This document shows positions 25,318-34,820 of a stretch of 36,103 bases of DNA, one piece after another (position 1 is the first letter of the stretch; the number at the start of each line of letters is the position of its first letter). The stretch is taken from contig JAGNUG010000030.1 of NCBI GenBank assembly GCA_017987115.1, positions 1 to 36,103 of the forward strand, written 5' to 3'. The DNA is from Flavobacteriales bacterium (GTDB lineage: Bacteria > Bacteroidota > Bacteroidia > Flavobacteriales_F > PHOS-HE28). The translations under genes and the position numbers were made by a program. The notes under the pieces are model-generated. The model did no database searches. It was not told where the DNA came from and saw nothing but the letters and a program-made list of their open reading frames with translations.

Positions 25318-25375
25318 CTTGGATGTTCCATTTTCCTAGGAGGAACGGTAGAATATCGCACATGATCAGTGCCCA

Positions 25376-27826
25376 TTATTCATCACCTTGCTGCAATTTG
25401 AGCCACGCCTGTACCATCTTCAGCTTTCCGTACCCATACTTTCCTCCGAAATGTTTGAAGACACCGGCGCTATCCTGCTCTGGGTTTGAAGTGATATGAT
25501 CGGCAATAAGATCGCGTGTGGTATCATCGAGAACTGAATCTATCTGAACCTCACCAGCAGCTATCCCTTTGGCAGCATGGCTTTCAATAGTGCTTTCCGT
25601 AAGCTTTCGTTCAGCGGCCACCTCCGCAATATTCTTTCCGGACCTGAACAGCTCATAACTTGCCTTGTATGTTCCGCCTTTCTGGGCTTTGGGTTTCCGT
25701 TCCTTTTTTCCTAATACACCTTCGACACTTTCTCGGACACGTCTACGGCCCGTCCTATTGGAGGTCTTTGGCTTGTTCAATTCGGCCCATTCGACTATTT
25801 CGGAAACCAGGGTATTGCGCTGATCAGCAAGTTTCTGGAGCAACTCCGGTTTCCGCTGAATTCTTTCTCCGTTAAGAATGCATGCTGTGATGTATCCCAC
25901 TTTCCCGATCATGTGCAGCTTCTTGGCCAAGAGCGTATCGATCTCACGCAGATCATCCGCATAGCCTTTGCTCCTGTTCACCATTTCCACTTGGGCCAAA
26001 TGTTGCAGAAGATCCTTCATGCTCTGCATCAACATTGCCGAGTAATAGGCCCCTCCTTTTTCGATCCGTTCGAGGAGCGTTTCGTGATCATCGCTCTGCA
26101 ACAACCGCACTAATTGATGCTGGAAAGTGCGGGTGTTCTGAACTTCGGTATCCAACTTCAACTTGAATCGAGCCAGCGCGGTCTTCATACTCGCATCCTC
26201 GAACTCGTCCACATCCGTGTGGTCATTTTGCACAAAACCGACCTTGACCTTGATATCGCCCAGATCGAAGGTGCTGGTCAATACCGCTTGCAAGTACAAG
26301 CGTTGCTGCTCCTTAAGCTGTTGCGGTAACGGCTGCTGCGTGTGTTGCCGTTCGCTGAAGGCCATTACATCCCTATCAGTTGAGACAACGGATGGATCGA
26401 TCCGCGTGCGAAGCGTTAGCCCTTTCAATGAACGCAACCTCGACAGAGCTACATACACTTGACCAGGAGCAAATGCGTTACCCACATCGATGATCGCCTT
26501 ATCGAATGTTAGTCCTTGGCTTTTGTGTACCGTAATGGCCCAAGCCAACTTGACCGGATATTGCTCAAAGGTGCCCTCTATCTCTTCTTCCTGTTGTTTC
26601 GATCTCGCATTCACCACATATCGCTTGTTCTCCCAGACCTCCTTCTTCAATGTGTAGGATGATCCGTTGTCGAGCATCTCAACTTCTACTCCCTCATCCG
26701 TTATGGACCTGACCTTGGCCAACTTTCCATTGAAGTACGCTTTCTCCATATCATTCCGAATGAACATGATCTGCGCACCTACTTTCAGTTCCAATCCGGT
26801 GAGCACCGGATACATGCTTTCCGGAAACTTGCCTTCCACATCGGCATTGAAAACGTGTGACTTTCCCGGCAACGCTGCCAAAGCCTTACTGTTCAATTCA
26901 TCGGCTATCCGGTTGTGGGTGGTAAGTGTTATTACACCTTCTTGTTCGCGCTTTGGGATATTGGCTTTGTAATGCGCATTCAATGTTTCCACATCTTTCG
27001 CGCTTACCGTGTTGTTACGCAAATTGTTGAGGATATCGATGAACTCACCATCCTGTTGCCGGAAGATCTTGTCCAGCTCAATATGGGCATAACCCGCTTC
27101 CTTGATCACACGCGACTCGAAGAAATGTGCGTTCGCGTAGTATTTGCGTAAGACGCTCCACTCTGTGTCCTTCACTACAGGCGGCAACTGATGCAGATCA
27201 CCGATCAACAGCACTTGTACCCCTCCGAAGCTATGGTCGTAAACACCCCGAACGCTGCGCATCCTGTGATCGATAGCGTCCAACAGGTCCGCACGGAGCA
27301 TGCTCACTTCATCGATTATCAGCAGGTCGATGCTCCGAAGCACATTACGCCGTACAGCATTTAATGGGTGCCGTCGTGTGAGCGTATCGCGATCATGGAA
27401 ATTGCCGTACGCTGGAATATCCGCGGGTAAGTTGCGCTCAGGAACGTAAGTACCGAACGGGAGCAGGAATTGTGAGTGGATCGTAACACCCTTCGCATTC
27501 AGTGCCGCAATTCCCGTAGGGGCAAGGATCACATACCGCTTGTGCGTGTTCTGCGCAAGGCGATGCAGAAAAGTGGTCTTACCTGTTCCTGCTTTGCCTG
27601 TTAGGAATACGTGGCGCGAAGTGCTGTTAACAAAGCGCGCAGCCATGGCAGCCATTTCGGTTTCCTCGTGTTCCAGACTTTCCATTAAGGCTGCAAGATC
27701 GCCATATCCGGTGGAAACGAAGTCGGAGTTCGTACGTTTTCGGACAAGGTTGCTTTCCCAATTTCCAAGGTCATCAAGCATTAAAGGGTGAAGGACGGCT
27801 CCGGTTGGCATTGACGAAATTTTCAT
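25376..27826 (-). CDS. Pif1/RecD2-like superfamily 1 helicase with C-terminal HTH
   Basis: This 816-residue ATP-dependent DNA helicase has Walker A (FLTGKAGTGKTTFL, about 75-88), Walker B (LLIIDEVSML), motif III (VQVLLIGDLHQLPPV) and the C-terminal motifs AWAITVHKSQGLTF and VYVALSRLRSLKGL. A long helical region (about 500-690) follows, and the last 90 residues (KNIAEVAAERKLTESTIESH and onward) form the HTH found at the end of some RecQ and Pif1 helicases. It is likely to act at stalled forks or G-quadruplexes. The frame opens at a GTG (27829), but the next codon is ATG (27826), preferred here. It is divergent from ytxJ. Confidence 0.92.
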   Translation of the reverse strand: MKISSMPTGAVLHPLMLDDLGNWESNLVRKRTNSDFVSTGYGDLAALMESLEHEETEMAAMAARFVNSTSRHVFLTGKAGTGKTTFLHRLAQNTHKRYVILAPTGIAALNAKGVTIHSQFLLPFGTYVPERNLPADIPAYGNFHDRDTLTRRHPLNAVRRNVLRSIDLLIIDEVSMLRADLLDAIDHRMRSVRGVYDHSFGGVQVLLIGDLHQLPPVVKDTEWSVLRKYYANAHFFESRVIKEAGYAHIELDKIFRQQDGEFIDILNNLRNNTVSAKDVETLNAHYKANIPKREQEGVITLTTHNRIADELNSKALAALPGKSHVFNADVEGKFPESMYPVLTGLELKVGAQIMFIRNDMEKAYFNGKLAKVRSITDEGVEVEMLDNGSSYTLKKEVWENKRYVVNARSKQQEEEIEGTFEQYPVKLAWAITVHKSQGLTFDKAIIDVGNAFAPGQVYVALSRLRSLKGLTLRTRIDPSVVSTDRDVMAFSERQHTQQPLPQQLKEQQRLYLQAVLTSTFDLGDIKVKVGFVQNDHTDVDEFEDASMKTALARFKLKLDTEVQNTRTFQHQLVRLLQSDDHETLLERIEKGGAYYSAMLMQSMKDLLQHLAQVEMVNRSKGYADDLREIDTLLAKKLHMIGKVGYITACILNGERIQRKPELLQKLADQRNTLVSEIVEWAELNKPKTSNRTGRRRVRESVEGVLGKKERKPKAQKGGTYKASYELFRSGKNIAEVAAERKLTESTIESHAAKGIAAGEVQIDSVLDDTTRDLIADHITSNPEQDSAGVFKHFGGKYGYGKLKMVQAWLKLQQGDE

Positions 27827-27934
27827 CACCGGCGAAGTGGGTAACGTAGGTTTGATCCGAGGATGCGCTGATCAAATTAGGTTGGTGTAAGTCCTGATAC
27901 GTTATCGCGACAATCACGATCAAACGACCTTTAC

Positions 27935-27942
27935 TATCTTGC
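27935..27942 (+). promoter_or_regulatory. Putative -7 box of ytxJ (TATCTTGC)
   Basis: TATCTTGC ends 22 nt before the ytxJ ATG, in the 138-bp gap between ytxJ and the divergent helicase gene. No clear -33 element was found. Confidence 0.4.
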
Positions 27943-27964
27943 AAGATATTGGCGTTGTACCAAC

Positions 27965-28318
27965 ATGAACTGGATCCCACTTACCGAAATTGGCCAATTG
28001 AACGTGATCGATGAAGCTTCGTACGAAAAGCCTGTGTTGATCTTTAAACACAGTACGCGTTGTAGCATCAGTGGAGCTGCGTTGGGGCGGCTGGAACGCG
28101 CGTGGACCGGTGATGACGATGCAGCACATGCCGTCTATTTTCTCGATCTATTGCGTTATCGACCGATCTCCAATGGGATAACAGAACGCTACGGAATAGA
28201 ACATGAGTCGCCACAAGCCATAGTGATAAGCGGTGGGAAATCCGTTCGAGTAGATGCCCATTTCGGGATCGGATATGAAACTACGATCACTGCTTTGCGT
28301 GTGCAAAAAACACCATGA
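27965..28318 (+). CDS. ytxJ: Bacillithiol system redox protein YtxJ
   Basis: The 117-residue monothiol thioredoxin-like protein of the YtxJ family shows the motif KHSTRCSIS, with Cys33 as the single redox thiol. The end (GIGYETTITALR) and the ESPQAIVISGGK strand are typical; Pro precedes the strand as in thioredoxin folds. YtxJ is thought to be a bacilliredoxin that removes bacillithiol from proteins, and several Bacteroidota make bacillithiol. No bshA-C gene is in this window. The stop overlaps the next ATG by 4 bp, so a shared transcript is likely. Confidence 0.92.
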   Translation: MNWIPLTEIGQLNVIDEASYEKPVLIFKHSTRCSISGAALGRLERAWTGDDDAAHAVYFLDLLRYRPISNGITERYGIEHESPQAIVISGGKSVRVDAHFGIGYETTITALRVQKTP

Positions 28319-28644
28319 TCAACGTTATGATCCGCGTCATACTCTGTTCTGCTCTGGTGTCGGCAACCGGCGTTCTGAATGCTCAAGTCAACATAGCGGA
28401 GTCACGTCCTAACACTGCTGGGTTCTCTCTTTTGACACACGAACAACCTCTATTCAATGCAGCATATTCGAGTACTGCCATCCTACCTCGGATCCCATCG
28501 AACTACGACTATGACGCCCTTGGACTTTTCTGTAAATTGGATGTTCAATTTGAAAAACGACTCAAGATGCCGCTGCTCTTCCGCTTGGGCGATGCACAGA
28601 GCATAGCTGCTTGGGAAGGGAAAGGTGTCTTGCGGAAACGCTGA
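28315..28644 (+). CDS. Small secreted hypothetical protein
   Basis: The 109-residue product has an N-terminal signal (VILCSALVSATGVLNAQ) and a conserved-looking core (SNYDYDALGLFCKLDVQFEK, then LKMPLLFRLGDAQSIAAWEGK). I recall small Bacteroidota proteins of this pattern but know no function. One Cys lies in LGLFCKLDV. The start overlaps ytxJ by 4 bp (ATGA). It converges on the propeller gene, 18 bp away. Confidence 0.75.
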   Translation: MINVMIRVILCSALVSATGVLNAQVNIAESRPNTAGFSLLTHEQPLFNAAYSSTAILPRIPSNYDYDALGLFCKLDVQFEKRLKMPLLFRLGDAQSIAAWEGKGVLRKR

Positions 28645-28662
28645 ACAAACAGAATCTCGGTC

Positions 28663-29880
28663 CTACTTCACCACGAATTTTCGGATCGCGCTGCCAACTC
28701 GTGCGACATACATTCCAGGATCGAACCCGGATATATCGATCAAAACCGTACCATTCCTAACGGCCGCGGTGCCAACAAGCCGAAGTTGGGCATCGAACAA
28801 TTGCACCTGTGTTCGATCCAGGATCGGTGATGTCATTACAACATTCAATTCGGTGTTCGCCGGGTTCGGATAGAGCGAGAACTCAACCGATGAGTGTTCT
28901 TCTTCAATGCCGATCCGTACTCCGGATATCTTGCTCAATCCCGAACTTGTGGTCACCCAAACTGCGTCATCGGCATCCACAGCGAGTCGGCGCACATTGG
29001 GACCAGCAAGCCCATTGGAAAGCTCGTATTGTGCCCAATCGTTCCCATCGTACATGGAAACGCCACCTTCGGTCACGAGGTAATCCACGTATACACCGGC
29101 CCATACAAGACCTTGTGAGTCGAGTACAACATCCGTAACAGGATTCAAGGTATCAGGTGCAGGAAGAATGAATGGGCGCGTATGGTTTCCGGTAAATTGA
29201 TCATTGGCATCGAATGTTGAGATCCCCTTGGCTGTAGCCACCCACTTGTTCTGAGCGCCATCTATCGCGATGGACCGTATCTTATTATTGATCAATCCAT
29301 CCGCTTCAACGATGGATGTGAACGAGCTACCATCATAGACCTTAATGCCTGCAAGTCCCGTTCCTAACCAGACGTCACCATCATCAGCAAATGCGATGTA
29401 TGTTGTTCCACCGAATGGAATATCAGGACTTCCAAATGCTGTAAACACGCCATTGCTGTAAACTGTAGCCCCATTGATCGTCGCTAACCAGATATCACCG
29501 TTAGGCGCCTGCTTGATGTTATTGACCTGGTTATCACTGAGCCCATCAGCAGTGGAATAGGTCACGTAATCCGTACCATCAAAAACACTAACACCGTTGT
29601 CAGTTCCTGCCCAAACGTCTCCATTGTCCATTACGGCGATGGCCATGACATTACTGCTAACTAAACCTGGATGCGTTATCGGTGTATGGTTCTCCGCATT
29701 AACCCCATCGAACTTGATCACACCAGCCTGACTAGCCAACCAGACATTACCGGAACCATCGATGGCCACATCGCGGAGGTCATTTGAAGGTAGCCCAGTG
29801 TTCGTGTTGTAGTTCGTAATTGTTTGTGCGGAAAGTGACGCACTGAGGCAAAGGGTTAGCAATGAGATAACGTTCTTCAT
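28663..29880 (-). CDS. Secreted beta-propeller (two-component-regulator-type) T9SS protein
   Basis: The 405-residue protein has a signal peptide (MKNVISLLTLCLSASLSA), about six propeller repeats of the regulator type (NVWLASQAGVIKFDG, GDVWAGTDNGVSVFDG, GDIWLATINGATVYSNG, and others) and a T9SS type A domain (LYPNPANTEL, LFDAQLRLV, PGMYVARV, ending IRKFVVK). Such propellers are sensor parts in hybrid histidine kinases. Here no kinase is attached, so it is likely a surface binding protein. It is the last gene of a three-gene operon and overlaps the CotH gene by 4 bp (ATGA). Confidence 0.9.
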   Translation of the reverse strand: MKNVISLLTLCLSASLSAQTITNYNTNTGLPSNDLRDVAIDGSGNVWLASQAGVIKFDGVNAENHTPITHPGLVSSNVMAIAVMDNGDVWAGTDNGVSVFDGTDYVTYSTADGLSDNQVNNIKQAPNGDIWLATINGATVYSNGVFTAFGSPDIPFGGTTYIAFADDGDVWLGTGLAGIKVYDGSSFTSIVEADGLINNKIRSIAIDGAQNKWVATAKGISTFDANDQFTGNHTRPFILPAPDTLNPVTDVVLDSQGLVWAGVYVDYLVTEGGVSMYDGNDWAQYELSNGLAGPNVRRLAVDADDAVWVTTSSGLSKISGVRIGIEEEHSSVEFSLYPNPANTELNVVMTSPILDRTQVQLFDAQLRLVGTAAVRNGTVLIDISGFDPGMYVARVGSAIRKFVVK

Positions 29881-32150
29881 TCTGACAAGATAAAGGTTTG
29901 ATGTGAGGTCTTATTCGTTGTGCGTACTTCAAGGACATAAGCACCGGGTGTGAGACCAAGAGTTCCGATACGTACCGCTTGATCACCACTCAGCACAAAG
30001 TCCGGCGTTATCCGTTTTCCATCAGGCGAAACGATCACCATTTCATAGGGCTCGTTCCCATCCAGGATCAACGTAATGTCACCGTTGGTTGGATTCGGGA
30101 ATAGACGAAGAAAACGATCCAGGTCATCGATACCTTCAGGTGAATTCCATGCCTTGAATGTTGGGTAGAGTTCACGGAAAACACCTGTTCCATTGGGATA
30201 CCGTCCCGTGGAGGATATTTCATATTGGTTACCAAAATTGACCTGATCGATAACGGTCGAATCCGCATATCCTAACATCACCGTCTCCCCTGTTACTTCC
30301 AACCTGAAGTTGGCATGATCCTCACCTTGACCCGGTTGACCATCGGCCCAGATGATCATGTATTCGGCGGGTTGCAAGATGCGCGATGGCAACGCCCATT
30401 TGGTTGGATCCGCTGCATCATCGCTGAGGTACAGCCCTGCTGTGGAACGTGGATCCATGCTCCGGTTGTACAGTTCTATCCAATCATCTGGATCTCCATT
30501 CTCGTCAACTACCGTCCCGCTGTTAAGTGCCATGAACTCATTGATCACCAGATCACCAGGGTTCATTTGTGTTTCAATCGTGTGGAATTCATATGCCGCT
30601 CGCACAGGTTCAAAAACACCAGCTGTTCCGTTCTCCGCATAGATGTAGTAGTGGATCACACTGGAACTTGCAGTGATCACTGCTCCGAAGACACCATCCC
30701 CGGCCGCACCATCGCTATTCAACCCATCATCCTTCAGTTCAACATGCTCGAATAGACCATTCGCTGATGTCTTGAACGCAAGAAAAGCACTGTCCGCCCC
30801 AACGATGGTCGCAGTAATAGCGACCTCCTCATCAACTGTGATCTCTATAGGAAAATGTGCAACATCGTTGACGATGGGTTGGTTCGTAAAACCCGGGTAA
30901 TCGTACAGGTAGACCGTACGTTGATCTATCAGTTCAGCGATCCCCGGATAGTCGATCAGGTCAACGAAAGTCTCATCCAAATTATCAAGGAACGCTTGGT
31001 AGCTATAGAATTTATTGGTATCAGCCTGAACGTAAGGGGCAATTATGTCCCGCAGATCCTCAGCCCTGTTGTAATAACTGTGATCCGCGAAATTCTCATC
31101 CACGATCGTCCGCATGTGCGCCAGATACATTCGCTGGTAGGTCGGGTTCTCGAACAGATTCCGCATCAACGGCCTTAGTTGAACCGATACACTGTTCAGG
31201 TGTTCCAACGGGTCGATCGTGATGGCCTGTGCAATGCTGAAACCATTCCAATACGTTGAAGCATCGGTCAATCGAAAACTCGCAAACGACATGTTCATGT
31301 CCCAGAGTATCGGATTCCAACGCGCATTATCATCCATGTACATGTAATAGTTCTGCGCGTACCCAACATAACTGTCGAAATTGATCAATGCGTAGTTGAA
31401 CGCATGCATCCAAAGTGTCCGATCCACGTTCAGGACCTCGTGAACATTCTCCGGATCATTATTCAAAACATCGATCAACGTGTACAACTCATCCCAACCT
31501 TCATCGGACTCCAATGAATAGAGGTCGAAATAATCGGCAATGTCCGTTCCCGGAGTATTGCTCAAGTTCGCATTTTCGCCATTGAGATCAACGGAAGCGG
31601 GATTCCCTTTCACGAACGGGTTGCCTCGGGAACCGAAATGAGTATCCACGAATTCCTTGCTCACATCCTCGATGTTCGTGTACAGGCCGACCAGGACATC
31701 ATTCACGTATACGTTGGCATAATTGGCCTGCGATGCCGGCATGTATTGTCGAGCGATCTCATAGGAAAGTACTTCACGCAAGAAGGATGGATCCTGGATC
31801 ACATTGCTCAGCTTCAGCTTTTCATAGCCTTGGTAGTTCTGGCCCGCGTGGACATGGTCCAATTTGATATTGAACGGATTCTTCTCACGGGAGGAACTGT
31901 ACGAGCTGAAGCCTTTGTACCGCACGCCGACATCAGGTATCGAGGTTCCATCAATGATGAGATCACCCTGCAGTCGTTCATCACCGGCCAGGTAAAGTGT
32001 ATCCAAGAGATCATTCCAGTTCGGCTCATCAAAGTATAATCTCACCTCTCGAACGGACCCAGGATCGTATAATCCTGCTTGTGCGTAAAGCCGCCCGTCT
32101 GGAATAGACGAAGTGAATAACGCCAATGCTATGGCAACGTAACGGATCAC
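29877..32150 (-). CDS. CotH kinase family protein with LTD domain, T9SS-secreted
   Basis: The 757-residue protein begins with a signal peptide (MIRYVAIALALFTSSI). The CotH kinase domain (about 30-400) is intact: the EKLKLSN strand with Lys (110-116), GLYTNIEDVSKEFV with Glu161, and WDMNMSF at 283-289 with the metal-binding Asp. CotH kinases phosphorylate secreted proteins using ATP or another donor. A lamin-tail domain (about 540-660, LVINEFMALNSG and PDDWIELYN) follows, then a T9SS domain (LFPNPTNGD, GAYVLEV). The start is GTG, one nt after the sulfotransferase-like stop. Unlike the two CotH-like proteins at 5961-9313, the catalytic motif is preserved. Confidence 0.93.
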   Translation of the reverse strand: MIRYVAIALALFTSSIPDGRLYAQAGLYDPGSVREVRLYFDEPNWNDLLDTLYLAGDERLQGDLIIDGTSIPDVGVRYKGFSSYSSSREKNPFNIKLDHVHAGQNYQGYEKLKLSNVIQDPSFLREVLSYEIARQYMPASQANYANVYVNDVLVGLYTNIEDVSKEFVDTHFGSRGNPFVKGNPASVDLNGENANLSNTPGTDIADYFDLYSLESDEGWDELYTLIDVLNNDPENVHEVLNVDRTLWMHAFNYALINFDSYVGYAQNYYMYMDDNARWNPILWDMNMSFASFRLTDASTYWNGFSIAQAITIDPLEHLNSVSVQLRPLMRNLFENPTYQRMYLAHMRTIVDENFADHSYYNRAEDLRDIIAPYVQADTNKFYSYQAFLDNLDETFVDLIDYPGIAELIDQRTVYLYDYPGFTNQPIVNDVAHFPIEITVDEEVAITATIVGADSAFLAFKTSANGLFEHVELKDDGLNSDGAAGDGVFGAVITASSSVIHYYIYAENGTAGVFEPVRAAYEFHTIETQMNPGDLVINEFMALNSGTVVDENGDPDDWIELYNRSMDPRSTAGLYLSDDAADPTKWALPSRILQPAEYMIIWADGQPGQGEDHANFRLEVTGETVMLGYADSTVIDQVNFGNQYEISSTGRYPNGTGVFRELYPTFKAWNSPEGIDDLDRFLRLFPNPTNGDITLILDGNEPYEMVIVSPDGKRITPDFVLSGDQAVRIGTLGLTPGAYVLEVRTTNKTSHQTFILSE

Positions 32151-32151
32151 G

Positions 32152-33696
32152 TTAGTGCTGAACTAAGATGCGCTTCATGACCCGTTTGCCAGAAACCAAT
32201 GTTACTTGCATGTAATAGATCCCTTCGGCTTGATCACTTAGATCAACTTGAAGTGTGTTGCGGACCGAACGGACCGAGCGACTTGTTCCATCCACGATCG
32301 TGATCAAAGTGACTTGGGAAGCGTCAATTCCACTCAGCACAAAAGCACCAGTTGATGGATTTGGATACGCCTCAATGGTCTCTGAGCTGATTTCAACCAC
32401 ATCCGTAGTAAGCGTACAGACATTCGCACCCAAAATAGCTATGATGCCAGGGTCAGCGCACAAATACCGGAAGCCTTTAGGCGGACTTGCATTGTATTGC
32501 CAAACGATGTTACCGATCTCGTCAACCTCGTACATGTACTCATCCGAAAGTGCGACGAAAATATTTCCGTTCGGCATTCGATCCGAAGCGCTTTGCCCAG
32601 CGGAGTTGGCAATACATACATGCCGCCAATCGTAAGTAATTGGACCAAAGGCGGTATTTGGTATGCGGTCATAGTTGTAACCGTTCAATGGAGGTTCTAT
32701 TGCATCAATGACCGTATTCCCGGTTGGCCCGCCTACGTTGTTCACGAACTGTAAATACCCTGCATTTGGACGACCATCCTTGATCCACCTTACATCATGC
32801 ACCGCTCCTGCAATGGTCTGTGTACCAGTTGTACCATAATTCGCTGGCTTACCCCAACGAAATAAAAAGTCACCACCCATTCCAGCATTTCCACCAGTAT
32901 GGCCTGCTGCTTCAGCTGTAGTAGTGCTATGGTCAATAACAAAGATCTCGCTAGCAAAGCGCGAACTGAATGCGATCTGATCCAGCGCCTCATTGTAATC
33001 GATACCGTTCACGTGGAACCAATCACCAGCACCACCACCAGGACCGCCACCACCTTGAACAACTACATTAATGTTCATGCGTTCCGGATGCTCTGCGATC
33101 GTCATGTAGTTCGGTTTGCTTGCATCAACGTATTGGATGAAACGATCAAGCATGTTCCATTCCCACACCACTTCTCCACCACTTCCATTCTGCTGAACCT
33201 CTATGATCCGTGTTGGCCATTTCGCAGAGTTCCCAGTATAACCAAGCGCTTGTAGTTGTGCATTGGTCTGAACGAACCAAGCCGTGAGCAATACATTACC
33301 ATTCGGCATTAAGCACATATCATGGTGTGTAACGTAATTCGAAGTGGAATAAACGAATTCCCAAACAAGCGCACCAGCTGGTGTGAACTCCTGGACCTTA
33401 CCTCCCACTGCTGCACCGTTCAATTGGTTACCCGCGTTCACTGCTCCTCTAACCAAATTCCCGTTCGGCTTTATGGCCATTGCATAGTTCGCATTCGAAG
33501 GCAACGACCAACTATGTGCAATTGCACCGCTCGCATCGATCAAATAGGCCGTACTCGAGTTCTGGTTGTTATACAACGCATAGCCATCGAATTGGGCTTG
33601 GCCAGCAATAACTGAAAGTGCACCGAAGAAAAACAAAGAAGCTCGCGAGAGCATTGAGCGCTGGTCAGCGAAATTCGAGTAAGGTGTTCTCTTCAT
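32152..33696 (-). CDS. Arylsulfotransferase-like (ASST family) T9SS protein
   Basis: The 514-residue protein has an N-terminal signal (the hydrophobic ASLFFFGALSVIAGQAQ; Met15, codon at 33652-33654, may be the start). An ASST-like six-bladed propeller (about 40-430) follows, with blades such as AYLIDASGAIAHSWSLP, KVQEFTPAGALVWEF, RIIEVQQNGSGGEVVWEW, HVNGIDYNEALDQIAFSSR and MYEVDEIGNIVWQY. His residues in THHDMCLMPNG and WFHVNGIDY resemble the central His of the family. A T9SS domain ends it (AYPNPSTGAFVL, EGIYYMQV, RILVQH). ASST enzymes move sulfate between phenols; whether this one is active is not shown. First gene of the operon. Confidence 0.88.
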   Translation of the reverse strand: MKRTPYSNFADQRSMLSRASLFFFGALSVIAGQAQFDGYALYNNQNSSTAYLIDASGAIAHSWSLPSNANYAMAIKPNGNLVRGAVNAGNQLNGAAVGGKVQEFTPAGALVWEFVYSTSNYVTHHDMCLMPNGNVLLTAWFVQTNAQLQALGYTGNSAKWPTRIIEVQQNGSGGEVVWEWNMLDRFIQYVDASKPNYMTIAEHPERMNINVVVQGGGGPGGGAGDWFHVNGIDYNEALDQIAFSSRFASEIFVIDHSTTTAEAAGHTGGNAGMGGDFLFRWGKPANYGTTGTQTIAGAVHDVRWIKDGRPNAGYLQFVNNVGGPTGNTVIDAIEPPLNGYNYDRIPNTAFGPITYDWRHVCIANSAGQSASDRMPNGNIFVALSDEYMYEVDEIGNIVWQYNASPPKGFRYLCADPGIIAILGANVCTLTTDVVEISSETIEAYPNPSTGAFVLSGIDASQVTLITIVDGTSRSVRSVRNTLQVDLSDQAEGIYYMQVTLVSGKRVMKRILVQH

Positions 33697-34132
33697 TTTC
33701 CATTAAGGGTTGTGGGGTGGTTCATTAATGTTCAGACTACGCTAACGTTCATTGGTTCAAAGGTGCAACTCAGATCCACTTGTGCTCGCACGGGTCGTCC
33801 GTGTAGCTCGTTATGAGATGTTGTTAACAGGATCCTTTGACGATCATAAGCTCGAATTTCCCTCATCGGGTCCGAAGTTCGTCATACCACGCTGCCCGAT
33901 CGTTAAAGGTCGTAATGCTATCCACGAAATACATCTCCGTTTCGCCTTTGCGCTTACTTTCACTTGAAAAGAGATGTACCATCTCATTACAATTGCTATT
34001 CACACAGTCGCCCTTCAAAATTGGATCCATAACTGATCTTTCTGATCGCATTGATATGCATCATGCACGCAGAACGATTACAAATGAATGTATCGCATCT
34101 TTGATCTGAAGTCCTTCATGCAATAGATCAGA
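33697..34132. other. Intergenic region between divergent operons
   Basis: These 436 bp separate the sulfotransferase-like operon (-) from the Crp/Fnr gene (+). They should hold both promoters. On the minus strand CACCTTTG (33758-33765), and on the plus strand CATCTTTG (34096-34103), partly match TAnnTTTG. A small CACGG/CCGTG inverted repeat lies at 33789-33803. Short open frames here (for example 33863-34051, minus) are not convincing genes. Confidence 0.5.
34096..34103 (+). promoter_or_regulatory. Putative -7 box of the Crp/Fnr gene (CATCTTTG)
   Basis: CATCTTTG matches seven of the eight positions of TAnnTTTG and ends 29 nt before the ATG at 34133. Confidence 0.35.
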
Positions 34133-34747
34133 ATGAACGCTAACGACCAAGAAGCTTTAGAGCCATTCAAGACCTTCATCCGCAATTCATCAGGGATCAG
34201 CGATGCAGAATTCGAAAGCATGGCGTACATGTTGCGCCCTGTACATTTCACGAAAGGTGAAGTGGTTCTTGAGATCGGTGCAGTATGCGCACATGCATTC
34301 CACGTAACCAGAGGGCTGTTACGAGTGGCTACGTTGGATAAGAACGGAGACGAACACATCGTTCAGTTCGCTCCGGAAGGATGGTTCGCGTCGGATCGGA
34401 GCAGCATGTATTTCCAGGAACCTTCTCACCTTCGGATCGATGCCATTGAAGAAACGGATGCCGTTATGGTCGGCCAGGATTTCTTCGATTCCGTTGCATC
34501 GATCAGTGATGTATTCCGAAAATTCAATACGACCTTGCTTCACAACCATATACGGCACATGCAGGATCGTATAGCTTTGCTTTTGGGAGCTAGAGCCGAT
34601 GAGCGCTATCAGAAATTCATCAGTTTGTACCCGGATCTGCTATTACGTGTTCCGCAATGGATGATCGCAAGCTACTTGGGCATAACGCCCGAGTCACTTA
34701 GCCGTGTGCGCCGTGATCTAGCTGAACGCAATTTCAACACACATTGA
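34133..34747 (+). CDS. Crp/Fnr family transcriptional regulator
   Basis: The 204-residue protein has an N-terminal cyclic-nucleotide-binding-type barrel (about 15-125, FTKGEVVLEIGAVCAHAFHV, then DEHIVQFAPEGWFASD) and a C-terminal winged HTH (about 150-200, WMIASYLGITPESLSRVRRDL). Cyclic-nucleotide contacts such as the GE-RTS loop are not conserved, and no Cys ligand cluster of Fnr type is present, so its signal is unknown. The next gene, 73 nt on, encodes pirin; this pairing suggests that pirin or nearby genes may be its target. Confidence 0.93.
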   Translation: MNANDQEALEPFKTFIRNSSGISDAEFESMAYMLRPVHFTKGEVVLEIGAVCAHAFHVTRGLLRVATLDKNGDEHIVQFAPEGWFASDRSSMYFQEPSHLRIDAIEETDAVMVGQDFFDSVASISDVFRKFNTTLLHNHIRHMQDRIALLLGARADERYQKFISLYPDLLLRVPQWMIASYLGITPESLSRVRRDLAERNFNTH

Positions 34748-34789
34748 ATTTCTTACCATAGGTCAATGCACGTGGCCTACCATGTGCCG

Positions 34790-34797
34790 GATCTTTG
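34790..34797 (+). promoter_or_regulatory. Putative -7 box of the pirin gene (GATCTTTG)
   Basis: GATCTTTG matches seven of eight TAnnTTTG positions and ends 23 nt before the pirin ATG, so pirin may have its own promoter besides read-through from the Crp/Fnr gene. Confidence 0.35.
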
Positions 34798-34820
34798 TGG
34801 TGTTCAAAATCTAAACTACA

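Noticed and set aside
33863-34051. 62-residue minus-strand frame in the 436-bp gap
   Set aside because: No recognised family, no promoter-like box, limited by a stop just upstream; similar short frames occur on the other strand.
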